Shown here: one piece after another, positions 17,676-25,492 of the stretch
How the letters are laid out: each line of letters starts with the position of its first letter
Position numbering within the stretch: the stretch's first letter is position 1
Source: Comamonadaceae bacterium UBA4962
Lineage (GTDB): Bacteria; Pseudomonadota; Gammaproteobacteria; Burkholderiales; Burkholderiaceae_C
Assembly (NCBI GenBank): GCA_002397315.1
Contig: DHAE01000019.1
Coordinates: 79,757-143,756 of the forward strand
Reading direction: 5' to 3'
DNA: 64,000 bases
Notes under the pieces: generated by a model
Told to the model about the DNA's origin: nothing
Database searches by the model: none
Seen by the model: the letters and a program-made list of their open reading frames with translations, nothing else
Program-made: the position numbers and the translations under genes

Positions 17676-18369
17676 TCAGAAGCTGTGCTTGATACCCAGG
17701 CTCAGCAGCGTGCGGCCCTGGCGGCGGCCCACGATGCCGTCGAGCTGCCAGCCCGGCGTCCATTCCCACAGGGCGCCGGTCTGGTAGGTCGGCGGGCCGT
17801 TGCGCTCGCCAAATGCCTCGATGTGCGCCGTGACGGCGCCCCAGGTCGATTCCACCGCCACTCCCCAGGCCGGCCGCCAGTGCCGCTCGGGCGTGCGGAA
17901 GGCGCCCAGGTTCGCATGCACCGCGCCCCAGGACAGCGTTGCAGGTGCCGATGCCCGTGATCGCCAGCGTGCTGCCGGTTTCTCCGTAGGCATGGACCAG
18001 GCCGGCGCTGCTGGCCGCATGGCAGGCACCCTCGCGCGGGGGCGTCCACTGCCACTTCGCCTGCAGGCCGCTCAGCGTGGTGCGGCCATGCAGGTCGCGG
18101 GCCAGCAGGGCACCCACCTCCAGCCCCGGAAGCGAGCGGGGTGCATAGGCGGGCGCAGCGAAGACGGCGCCGCGCTCCTGGTGCACACCTTCCCACCAGA
18201 CTTCGACGTGGCCCTCGCCGGGAGCGTTCACGCCCGCGTCGTCCACCGTGAGCGGGCGGCCCGCATGCACGTGCGAGGAGCCCGCGGCGAAGGCGGCCAG
18301 GGCCACGATGCCGCGCGCCGTGGATTTGCGATAGAAGCGGCGACGGGACGGAGCGCGGCGGGGCGGCAT
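17676..18369 (-). pseudogene. Outer-membrane-type protein gene broken by a frameshift
   Basis: Reading from ATG 18369 (AGGA eight bases upstream) gives a signal peptide (about residues 17-36, ending VHAG) and then LTVDDAGVNAPGEGHVEVW, continuing to LAITGIGTCNAV near 17930. After that this frame is unlike a protein. One frame over, the sequence WGAVHANLGAFRTPERHW continues smoothly and ends LLSLGIKHSF with a terminal Phe, the usual end of an outer-membrane beta-barrel, at stop 17676. Joining the halves needs the frame to shift by one base at about 17905-17945. So either this is a recent pseudogene or the reference has a one-base error. The whole protein would be about 230 residues; family and function not recognised. 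Confidence 0.75.
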
Positions 18370-18393
18370 AGGCAGGTCCTTTTTTTAGGGGGG

Positions 18394-20499
18394 TCAGCGC
18401 CCACGCAGGAACAGCGCATCCAGCTCGCGCATCGACAACTGCCGCCACGTGGGCCGGCCGTGGTTGCACTGGTCGGAGCGTTCCGTCACTTCCATCTGCC
18501 GCAGCAGCGCGTTCATCTCATCGATCGTGAGCCGCCGGTGTGCCCGCACCGCGCCGTGGCAGGCCATGGTGCCCAGGATCTCGTTGCGGGCCCGCTGCAC
18601 CACGGTGGTGGCGTCGTGCGCCGCCAGTTCCGCGAGCACGCTGCGTGCCAGTTCCACCGCATCGCCCTGGGCGAGCGACGTGGGCACGGCGCGCACCGCC
18701 AGCGTGCGCGGCGAGAACGGCGCGACTTCGAGGCCGAGCATGCCGAGCGTGTCGGCATGTGCCTCCGCAGTGGCCACCTCCTCGGGCGTGGCGGCGAAGG
18801 TCGCGGGAATCAACAGCGGCTGGCTCGCGATGCGCTGGCTGGCATCCACCTGGGCCTTGAGCCGCTCGTAGACGATGCGCTCGTGCGCCGCGTGCATGTC
18901 CACGATCACCATGCCCTGGGCGTTCTCGGCCAGGATGTACACACCATGGATCTGGGCCACCGCGCGCCCCAGGGGCCAGACATCCGTGTCGGCGGCGGAA
19001 GGGGCCGCAGCGTGCCCGGCACCGCGAGTGGTTGCTGCAATGGCGCCCGTGCCATCCAGGGCGACTTCGGCGGTGGCTGTGGGCGCGGCCGCGGCCGGCG
19101 GCGAGTCACCGGCCCGGGCATAGGTGGCGGGCGTCTCGTGCACCGTGAGCGCGGCCCCTGGCGCAGTGGCCGGAGACGGCAGCGCATACGGACCGGACGG
19201 CGGTGCGAAGGCCGCCACGGCGCCGCCGGGCAACGGGGAAGGCGCGGCGTCCTTGCGGCCCCAGAGCGCTTCCAGATCGGTCACCCGGTGTCCGGGACGG
19301 GCGTCGAACGCCATGGCCGCCTGGCGGGGCAGGGGCGTGGGCGGCGTGCGGAACGCGGTCGCCGCGGAAGACGCCGGGGCTGCGGTGGTGGGCAGGCCCG
19401 TTTCCGCAGCGGCACTGCCTTCCGCGGCGGCCGCCAGCGCCTGCGCGCGCGGCACCGCCAGCGCGTTCTCCACGGCATGCCGCACGGCCTGGTGCACTTC
19501 ACGGCTGTCGCGGAAGCGCACCTCGATCTTCGTGGGGTGCACGTTCACGTCCACGCGCATCGGGTCGATGGCCACGTAGAGCGCATAGACCGGCTGCTTC
19601 TGCCCGTGCAGCACGTCTTCGTAAGCGCTGCGGGCCGCGTGGGTGAGCACCTTGTCGCGCACGAACCGGCCGTTGACGTAGCAGAACTGCTGGTCGGCCC
19701 GCGAGCGCGCCGCATCCGGCAGGCCGGCGCGCCCGGTCACGGTGACGTAGCCCGAGCGGTGGCGCACGGGGATGGAGTCGCGCAGGAAATCTTCCCCCAG
19801 CACGTCCGACAGCCGCCGTCCGAAGGCCGCTTCCAGCGTGGCCTCGTCCACCGGGGCGTCGCCTTCGGCCGGTGCCAGGGTGGCGCGCCACTGCTCGACC
19901 AGCTTGCCCTCGTGCCAGATCGCGAAGCCCACGTCCGGGCGGGCCAGCGCATGGCGCCGCACGGCCTCGATGCAGTGGGCCAGTTCGGTCGCGTCCGTTT
20001 TCAGGAACTTGCGCCGCGCAGGGGTGGAGAAAAACAGCTCCTTCACCTCCACGGTGGTGCCCCGGCTGCGCGCGGCAGGGCGCAGTTCGCCGCTGCGCGC
20101 GTCCAGCAGGAAGGCCGTCGGCTGGTCTTCGGTGCGCGAGAGCAGCGCCATTTCCGACACCGACGCCACGGCCGCCAGCGCCTCGCCCCGGAACCCCATC
20201 GTGGCCACCGATTCCAGGTCGTGCAGGTTGGTGATCTTGCTGGTCGCGTGGCGGCGGAGGGCGACCGGCAGTTCCTCGGGCGGAATGCCGCAGCCGTCGT
20301 CCTCCACCGCGATCAGGCGCACGCCGCCCGCGAGCAGGCGCACGGTGACCTGGCGGGCGCCTGCGTCGAGCGCGTTGTCCACCAGTTCGCGCACGGCCGA
20401 TGCGGGCCGCTCCACCACCTCGCCCGCGGCGATCTGGCTGATCAGTTCATCGGGGAGATCGCGGATCGGACGGCGCGGGAGGGCGGGCTCTGGGGTCAT
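18394..20499 (-). CDS. mutL: DNA mismatch repair protein MutL
   Basis: A 701-residue protein that links mismatch recognition by MutS to strand incision. The GHKL ATPase is clear: ISQIAAGEVVERPASAVREL with Glu38, the Asn42 metal ligand, DDGCGI and TMGFRGEAL. A Pro/Ala-rich linker covers about 345-500. The C-terminal domain has DMHAAHERIVYE at 534-545, matching the metal-dependent endonuclease motif DQHA(X)2E(X)4E apart from Gln to Met, and ACHGAVRAH and DQCNHGRP further on. It therefore probably nicks DNA itself, as in bacteria without MutH. A -10-like TACAAT lies eight bases before the ATG with no Shine-Dalgarno. It is on the same strand as amiC/tsaE and miaA but separated from both. Confidence 0.97.
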   Translation of the reverse strand: MTPEPALPRRPIRDLPDELISQIAAGEVVERPASAVRELVDNALDAGARQVTVRLLAGGVRLIAVEDDGCGIPPEELPVALRRHATSKITNLHDLESVATMGFRGEALAAVASVSEMALLSRTEDQPTAFLLDARSGELRPAARSRGTTVEVKELFFSTPARRKFLKTDATELAHCIEAVRRHALARPDVGFAIWHEGKLVEQWRATLAPAEGDAPVDEATLEAAFGRRLSDVLGEDFLRDSIPVRHRSGYVTVTGRAGLPDAARSRADQQFCYVNGRFVRDKVLTHAARSAYEDVLHGQKQPVYALYVAIDPMRVDVNVHPTKIEVRFRDSREVHQAVRHAVENALAVPRAQALAAAAEGSAAAETGLPTTAAPASSAATAFRTPPTPLPRQAAMAFDARPGHRVTDLEALWGRKDAAPSPLPGGAVAAFAPPSGPYALPSPATAPGAALTVHETPATYARAGDSPPAAAAPTATAEVALDGTGAIAATTRGAGHAAAPSAADTDVWPLGRAVAQIHGVYILAENAQGMVIVDMHAAHERIVYERLKAQVDASQRIASQPLLIPATFAATPEEVATAEAHADTLGMLGLEVAPFSPRTLAVRAVPTSLAQGDAVELARSVLAELAAHDATTVVQRARNEILGTMACHGAVRAHRRLTIDEMNALLRQMEVTERSDQCNHGRPTWRQLSMRELDALFLRGR

Positions 20500-20507
20500 C
20501 GGGCGGC

Positions 20508-20513
20508 ATTGTA
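20508..20513 (-). promoter_or_regulatory. -10-like box close to the mutL start
   Basis: On the minus strand the hexamer is TACAAT, eight bases before the mutL ATG at 20499. A transcript from it would begin at or next to the start codon, and no Shine-Dalgarno is present. No convincing -35 is visible at 16-18 bases. Confidence 0.45.
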
Positions 20514-20639
20514 GGCAGTGCGGTTAGAGTTACGCGCCGCGGCGGCGGGAGCCCCGCCCCGGCGCGGGGCCGGACGCCGTTGCGCCGCCCCGCCGGCATT
20601 TCCGCTCTGCCCATTCCCTCCGATCCTGAAGGTCCTCCC

Positions 20640-21290
20640 TTGGAAGCCATCCAGTTCCTCATCGATTTCATCCTGCACGTGGACAAGCACATCGCGGCCT
20701 TCGTGGCCGCCTACGGCCCGTGGGTGTATGCGCTGCTGTTCGCCATCGTGTTCGTGGAGACCGGCGTGGTCGTCATGCCGTTCCTGCCCGGCGACTCGCT
20801 GCTGTTCATCGTCGGCGCGCTGTGCGGCGCGGGGCTCATGAGCTTTCCGATCGCCTGCGTGGTGCTGATCGCGGCGGCGATCCTCGGCGACCAGTGCAAC
20901 TATTCCATCGGCCGCTATTTCGGCCCCAAGGTGTTCCAGTGGCCCGATTCGCGCTGGTTCAACCGCCGCGCGTTCGAGCAGGCGCACGCGTTCTACGAAC
21001 GCTACGGCGGCATCACCATCGTGCTGGCCCGCTTCATGCCCTTCATCCGCACCTTCGCGCCGTTCGTGGCGGGCGTGGCCGAAATGCACCGCGGCAAGTT
21101 CACGGCCTTCAACGTGGGTGGCGCGCTGCTCTGGGTGCTGGGCATCTGCACGGCCGGCTACTTCTTCGGCAACTTCCCCTGGGTGCAGGCCAACCTCGAC
21201 AAGATCATCTGGGCGCTGATCCTGGTGCCGGGCCTCATCGCCATCTTCGGCGCCTGGCGCGCCGGGCGCCAGAAGACGACGGCCGCCTGA
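20640..21290 (+). CDS. DedA family membrane protein
   Basis: A 216-residue inner-membrane protein of the DedA/SNARE-associated family, undecaprenyl-phosphate or phospholipid flippase-like transporters needed for envelope homeostasis. It contains the family signature FLPGDSLLFIVGAL (residues about 45-58), a GDQCNYSIGRYFG block, and the reentrant-helix motif with the conserved acidic and basic residues ARFMPFIRTFAPFVAG. Four to five hydrophobic segments are evident. The start is taken as TTG 20640, because GAAGGT lies seven bases upstream and the sequence from there matches normal family N-termini; another in-frame TTG lies at 20580. It is divergent from mutL and convergent with the hydrolase downstream. 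Confidence 0.92.
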   Translation: MEAIQFLIDFILHVDKHIAAFVAAYGPWVYALLFAIVFVETGVVVMPFLPGDSLLFIVGALCGAGLMSFPIACVVLIAAAILGDQCNYSIGRYFGPKVFQWPDSRWFNRRAFEQAHAFYERYGGITIVLARFMPFIRTFAPFVAGVAEMHRGKFTAFNVGGALLWVLGICTAGYFFGNFPWVQANLDKIIWALILVPGLIAIFGAWRAGRQKTTAA

Positions 21291-21328
21291 AAGCCCAGCA
21301 GAGGGCGGGCGCCGCTGCCGCACCGGCG

Positions 21329-22306
21329 TCAGCGCAGCGTGCGCTCCAGCCACTGCAGCAGGCACCGGTTGACGAACTCCGGCCGGTCCATGCCGGAAAG
21401 GTGCCCCGCGCCGGGCACCTGCACCGCCTCGCAGCCGATCAACGCGGCCATCCGCTGCATCTCGGGATGCGGGCACAGGGCGTCGGCCTCGCCGTAGAGG
21501 AGCAGCGTGGTGGCGGGATCGAGCCGTGCCAGGCGGTCTGGCCCGTCGATCCTGCCGAAGAGGATGCGGCCGAGCGGCACCACCGAATCGCGCAAGCGGT
21601 CGGCCGGCATGGCTGCCAGTGCGCGCGCGAGTTCCGACCCCTGCGGCGTGGCCGGCTCCGTACCCTGGCGGCAGAAGAGTGGCACGATCGCCCGGGCGAG
21701 ATCCGGCGTGACGCGGCCCTCGGTCTCGGCAGAGTCCAGCATGCCGAGATACCGCAGGGACGCCTTGTCCCGCCTGGCAGCCGGGCAGGGCCCCATCATC
21801 ACGAGTGCGCGCACGCGGTCCGGCGCCCGCAGTGCCAGTTCCGTGCCCCACAGGTTTCCTGCCGAAAGCCCCACGACGGCGAACTCGGGAATGTCCAGCG
21901 CCTCCATGAGCTCCAGCATCTGCTCCGCCAGGTCTTCCAGGCGCTGCGTGTTAAAGGGCAGCGGGCCCGATGCACCGTGGCCCCAGAGGTCGGGGGCGAT
22001 GACGCGGTACTGCCGGGAGAGCGCCTGGATCTGGGGCTCCCACACGGACGAGTCCCCGAGGTATGCGTGCCCGAGCAGCACGGCCGGTCCGCGTCCGCGG
22101 TCCTGGTAGTGCAGCAGGCTGTGGCCGGCACCGGGAAGTCGCAGTGCCTGGCCGGCGGCGAAGGCACTGAAATCGTCGCCCGAGATGTCGGAAACCAGGG
22201 GCACCGATGGGCCCGGAGGCGGTGCCCAGCTTGCGGAGGCGCCCCGACCGCCGATGGCTGGGGAGAAGGCTTTCCCGATCCGTGGCATTGGTGGGCATCG
22301 GGACAT
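21329..22306 (-). CDS. Alpha/beta fold hydrolase
   Basis: A 325-residue cytoplasmic hydrolase. The oxyanion loop GHAYLGDSSVWEP, nucleophile elbow GLSAGN with Ser148, acid region LLYGEADALCPHPEM and base GAGHLSGMDRPEFV give a complete triad. It resembles the broad MhpC/DhaA/lactonase-like group and the substrate cannot be named. ATG 22306 has AAGGAAA nine bases upstream; the first 40 residues before the fold are low-complexity and unusual, so the true start may be later although no better start codon is visible. A perfect inverted repeat 62 bases upstream (22368-22395) may be its operator. It is monocistronic by context. Confidence 0.85.
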   Translation of the reverse strand: MSRCPPMPRIGKAFSPAIGGRGASASWAPPPGPSVPLVSDISGDDFSAFAAGQALRLPGAGHSLLHYQDRGRGPAVLLGHAYLGDSSVWEPQIQALSRQYRVIAPDLWGHGASGPLPFNTQRLEDLAEQMLELMEALDIPEFAVVGLSAGNLWGTELALRAPDRVRALVMMGPCPAARRDKASLRYLGMLDSAETEGRVTPDLARAIVPLFCRQGTEPATPQGSELARALAAMPADRLRDSVVPLGRILFGRIDGPDRLARLDPATTLLLYGEADALCPHPEMQRMAALIGCEAVQVPGAGHLSGMDRPEFVNRCLLQWLERTLR

Positions 22307-22367
22307 GGCGGCGTTTCCTTGTGAGCGAGAGATGACGCCACGATGCTAGCTGCTGCTCCATTGCGAA

Positions 22368-22395
22368 TGCATGTCGTGTTCTATGTACATGCATA
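22368..22395. promoter_or_regulatory. Perfect inverted repeat upstream of the hydrolase gene
   Basis: ATGCATGT at 22368-22375 is exactly repeated in inverted orientation as ACATGCAT at 22388-22395, with a 12-base spacer. It lies in an A+T-rich part of the 232-base gap, 62 bases before the hydrolase ATG. The geometry (8-base arms, centre distance two helical turns) fits a dimeric regulator site. The regulator is not identifiable. Confidence 0.45.
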
Positions 22396-22463
22396 AACAA
22401 AAGTTTGAGATGTACGCCACCCGGCAGAGTGGAGCGGCAGTCAATGCCGTCCCCCAAAACGGC

Positions 22464-22494
22464 ATTGCCCGCCCGGCAGGGCCGGGCGGGCAAT
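22464..22494. terminator. Intrinsic terminator-like hairpin after the glycine-zipper lipoprotein gene
   Basis: ATTGCCCGCCCGGC (22464-22477) pairs perfectly with GCCGGGCGGGCAAT (22481-22494) around a 3-base loop. Read on the minus strand it follows the stop of the small lipoprotein gene by about 45 bases and is trailed by a short TTTT. The 14-bp G+C-rich stem makes termination likely. Confidence 0.7.
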
Positions 22495-22538
22495 GTCAAT
22501 TTCGTACCCGGACAGGCAACGATGCCTGTCCAAGGGTA

Positions 22539-22766
22539 TCAACGGCGGCGCTGGTCGCGGTCTTCACCCAGTTCATGGCCGATGAGCGCACCGGCTGCGG
22601 CGCCACCCACGGTGGCTGCGGTACCGCCCACGGCGCTGCCCAGCACGCCGCCGGCCACGGCGCCGACGCCGGTACCGAGCTGCGCATTGGTCGGGTTGGA
22701 CGAGCAGCCGACCAGGCCCAGGGCGGCGGCGCAGGCGGCGGCGGAGACGAGATGGCGGTAGTTCAT
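22539..22766 (-). CDS. Small glycine-zipper lipoprotein, OsmB-like
   Basis: A 75-residue lipoprotein. The signal peptide ends LGLVGC with the lipobox cysteine at residue 21. Residues 34-62 are a glycine zipper (GTGVGAVAGGVLGSAVGG and GGAAAGALIG), and the tail is charged (HELGEDRDQRRR). This is the pattern of OsmB/Rick_17kDa-type proteins, often induced by osmotic or envelope stress. ATG 22766 is chosen because AAGGTG lies upstream; a GTG nine bases earlier is in frame. The gene is followed by a strong terminator-like hairpin and stands alone. Confidence 0.82.
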   Translation of the reverse strand: MNYRHLVSAAACAAALGLVGCSSNPTNAQLGTGVGAVAGGVLGSAVGGTAATVGGAAAGALIGHELGEDRDQRRR

Positions 22767-22919
22767 GGTGTGCACCTTGTAGGGAAAGTGGAGGGTCGGG
22801 GAGACTGCTGCTTCCCTTCACCCATGCCTCGACTATCGCCGCAGGGCCGCGCCCTGTGTGTAAGCAGCCCCAACCGGTGGTTGTAGGACGTTACTGCCCC
22901 GTCTTCCGACCATCGCCCG

Positions 22920-23252
22920 TCAGCCCGGCGCGAGGCAGAGGGTCAGCAGCAGCGAGGCATCGGTCAATCCGCGCAGTGCATGGGGCGCATGCGCCTGCAG
23001 GTGCACCAGATCACCCGCCCGCAGCAGGCGCGCACCGGACGCGGTGTGGAGTTCGACCTCGCCTTCCAGGCACTGGATCGTCATTTCGCCCGGGGTCTCG
23101 TGCTGCCGCAATTCCTTGCCGGCCGGCAGGACGGCGCGGATCACTTCCAGCTGCGCGGCCTTGAGGATGGCCGACGTGGTGGCGCCGGCCAGGGCGGTAC
23201 CCAGCGGGCGGACGCTGACGACGTCGGCGGAACGGGCATGTGGCAAAGCCAT
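22920..23252 (-). CDS. Small cupin domain protein
   Basis: A 110-residue single-domain cupin. The two cupin motifs are visible as KELRQHETPGEMTIQCLEGEVEL (with HxxxGE-like residues) and LVHLQAHAPHALRGL, which would bind a metal through His and Glu. ATG 23252 is chosen because AGGGAGT lies upstream; an open frame extends to 23393 without a ribosome site. Proteins like this (often called cupin domain-containing or DUF861-like) may be small metal enzymes or sensors; no pathway is suggested by the neighbours. The 147 bases upstream to amiC hold no recognisable gene. Confidence 0.8.
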   Translation of the reverse strand: MALPHARSADVVSVRPLGTALAGATTSAILKAAQLEVIRAVLPAGKELRQHETPGEMTIQCLEGEVELHTASGARLLRAGDLVHLQAHAPHALRGLTDASLLLTLCLAPG

Positions 23253-23399
23253 GGAAACTCCCTGTGGCCCCACGGGCGGGGCGTTGCATCGTGGATGCCC
23301 CACTGTGGCCCAGCCGACCGTGCATGGCAATGCATTCCCCCATGGTCCGACCTGCCTGCCAGGGTGTCGCGGCAGGCATGGCCGGAAAGGCACGGCGCT

Positions 23400-24950
23400 T
23401 CAGACGGACCGGCTGCGCGCCAGCGGCGGGTTCTTGACGAAGTACCGGGTGATGCCGCGCATCAGCGCGTCGGCCAGCTGCTGCTGGTAAGCCGCGGTGC
23501 GCAGCTTGGCCTCTTCCTCCGGATTGCTGATGAAGGCCGTTTCGACCAGCACGCTGGGGATGTCCGGCGCCTTCAGCACGGCGAACCCCGCCTGCTCCAC
23601 GCGGGGCTTGTGCAGCCGCGCCATGCCGCCGATCTCGCCCAGCAGCACGCTGCCGAGCTTCAGGCTGTCGTTGATCTGCGCCGTGGTGCTCATGTCCAGC
23701 AAGGCGCTCTGCACGTGCCGGTCCTGCGCGCGCACGTTCAGGCCGCCCACCAGGTCGGACTGGTTCTCCTTGTTGGCGAGCCAGCGCGCGGCCGTGCTGG
23801 ATGCGCCGCTCTGGCTCAGGGCGAACACGCTCGCGCCGCGCGCCGCCGGCGTGGTGAAGGCATCGGCGTGGATGCTGACGAACAGGTCCGCCTGCACGCG
23901 CCGCGCCTTCTCCACGCGCACGCCCAGCGGCACGAAGAAATCGGCATCCCGCGTGAGGAAGGCCCGCATCGGGTTCCCCCCCACCGTCGTGGCGTTGATG
24001 CGGTCGCGCAGCAGGAACGCGACCTTGAGCACCACGTCCTTCTCGCGCGTGCCGCCGGGGCCGATGGCGCCCGGGTCTTCGCCGCCGTGGCCCGGGTCGA
24101 GCGCGATGATGATGAGCCGGTCGGTGGCGCGTGCGATGGCGGGAGCGGACGGCGCCGCACTGCCGCCCGCATGCGGCGGCGTGGGAGCGGCCGCCACCGC
24201 GGGAGGGGCTGCGGCCGGCGCTCCCGAAGGCGTGGCGACCGGCGCCGTGGCACCCGGCGTCGCCCTGGGCAGCCCACCCGGCGGCGCAGGGGTTGCGGCC
24301 GGCTTCGGGTTGTGTTGCGCGATCAGGTCGCCCAGCGGATCGCCGGCCGTGCCCGGCCGCGCGGCGGCGATGTTGGGCAGCGGCGCCGGCGTGGGGGCGG
24401 GAGCCCCCGCGGGAGCGGTGCCCGGTCCCGCGTCCCGCAGGCGCTCGGCGATCAGGGTCTCCAGCGGATCCTCGGGTTCGGCGGGATAGAGGTCGAACAC
24501 CAGCCGGTGGCGGTAGGCCGCGATCGGCGGCAGCGTGAACACCTGCGGCAGCGCGGCGCGCTTGAGGTCCACCACCAGGCGCACCACGCCCGGGGCGTTC
24601 TGGCCCACGCGGATGCCCGCGATATTGGGGTCGTCGGCCTTCACCTTCGCCACCAGTTCGCGCAGCTCCGGGTTCAGGTCGATGCCTTCGATGTCCACGG
24701 CCAGCCGCGGCGGCGTCGCCACGAAGAACTGCTTGGCCACCAGCTGGCGGTCCGATTCGATGGTGACGCGGGAGTAATCCTGCGCCGGCCATACCCGCAC
24801 CGCCACGATGCCCGCGCCGCGCGCGATCTGGCTGGCGCCGAGCAGCAGCACCAGGGTTCCGGCCTGCAGCAGCCCGCGGCGGGAGGGCCCGGGCGCGGAA
24901 GCGGGGGACGCGGGGGAGGGATTGGGAGAGGAGGGGGCGTCGTCGCTCAT
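23400..24950 (-). CDS. amiC: N-acetylmuramoyl-L-alanine amidase, AmiC type
   Basis: A 516-residue periplasmic amidase that cleaves the lactyl-Ala bond of peptidoglycan to split septal wall at cell division. Twin arginines at 24-25 (SRRGLLQAGTLVLLLG) suggest Tat export, as for E. coli AmiA and AmiC. Residues about 48-150 form an AMIN domain (septal targeting), 165-270 are a Pro/Ala-rich linker, and 275-505 form Amidase_3, with the zinc-binding DPGHGGEDPGA and the catalytic VETAFISNPEEE near 460. Its ATG overlaps the tsaE stop as ATGA (24947-24950). It is the second gene of the tsaE-amiC pair; mutL, normally next, lies 2.9 kb further on. Confidence 0.94.
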   Translation of the reverse strand: MSDDAPSSPNPSPASPASAPGPSRRGLLQAGTLVLLLGASQIARGAGIVAVRVWPAQDYSRVTIESDRQLVAKQFFVATPPRLAVDIEGIDLNPELRELVAKVKADDPNIAGIRVGQNAPGVVRLVVDLKRAALPQVFTLPPIAAYRHRLVFDLYPAEPEDPLETLIAERLRDAGPGTAPAGAPAPTPAPLPNIAAARPGTAGDPLGDLIAQHNPKPAATPAPPGGLPRATPGATAPVATPSGAPAAAPPAVAAAPTPPHAGGSAAPSAPAIARATDRLIIIALDPGHGGEDPGAIGPGGTREKDVVLKVAFLLRDRINATTVGGNPMRAFLTRDADFFVPLGVRVEKARRVQADLFVSIHADAFTTPAARGASVFALSQSGASSTAARWLANKENQSDLVGGLNVRAQDRHVQSALLDMSTTAQINDSLKLGSVLLGEIGGMARLHKPRVEQAGFAVLKAPDIPSVLVETAFISNPEEEAKLRTAAYQQQLADALMRGITRYFVKNPPLARSRSV

Positions 24951-25492
24951 GCTGTTGTGAGTGCTTGCACCAGGGCGTGGCCGCGGGGCGTGCCGGCGCG
25001 CAAAAGAATCTGGCGGGGCGGGGCGTCGCCATCGTACGCGCCCCCGGCCGGTTCCGCCGCTTCAATGTGTAGGGCGAGATCGGCGGGCGGCAGGAGTGCT
25101 CCCGCCTTCTCGGGCCATTCGGCGAGCTTCAGGCCCGGGCCCGCGAAGATGTCGCGGAAGCCCGCATCCTCCCATTCGCGCGGATCGCCGAAGCGGTAGA
25201 AGTCGAAATGCCATGCGGGCCCGGCCGCCGTGTCGTGGGGCTCGACCACGGCGTAGGTGGGGCTCTTGATCCGGCCCTGCACGCCCAGGGCGCGCAGCAA
25301 ATGCCGCACGAAGGTGGTCTTGCCCGCTCCCAGATCGCCGTGCAGCGTGACGAAGGAGTCGGCGAGCGCGGGCTGCGCGGCCAGCCGGCGGGCGAAGTCG
25401 GCCGTGCCGTCCTCGTCGGGCCATTGCAGCCGCAGGAAGCCGGTCGGGGAGGGACTTTCTACAATCCCGGGGTGATGTCGTGCAGCAGTCAA
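24947..25492 (-). CDS. tsaE: tRNA threonylcarbamoyladenosine biosynthesis ATPase TsaE
   Basis: TsaE powers t6A37 formation together with TsaB, TsaC and TsaD. The P-loop GDLGAGKTTFVRHLL, SPTYAVVEPHD, HFDFYRFGDPREWEDAGF and LKLAEWPEKA are all in order. The start is uncertain: no ATG or GTG lies near the expected N-terminus. TTG 25492, preceded by a GAGG, would give 181 residues, about 20 more than usual; the conserved part starts at about 25440. With TTG 25492 the gene overlaps the divergent queG start head to head. The stop overlaps amiC by four bases, so the two are translated together. Confidence 0.88.
   Translation of the reverse strand: MTAARHHPGIVESPSPTGFLRLQWPDEDGTADFARRLAAQPALADSFVTLHGDLGAGKTTFVRHLLRALGVQGRIKSPTYAVVEPHDTAAGPAWHFDFYRFGDPREWEDAGFRDIFAGPGLKLAEWPEKAGALLPPADLALHIEAAEPAGGAYDGDAPPRQILLRAGTPRGHALVQALTTA
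25460..25465 (+). promoter_or_regulatory. -10-like box close to the queG start
   Basis: TACAAT lies nine bases before the queG ATG at 25475. This is too close for a leader with a Shine-Dalgarno, and none is present. It matches the arrangement at mutL, parE and coaBC. No clear -35 is visible. Confidence 0.4.
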
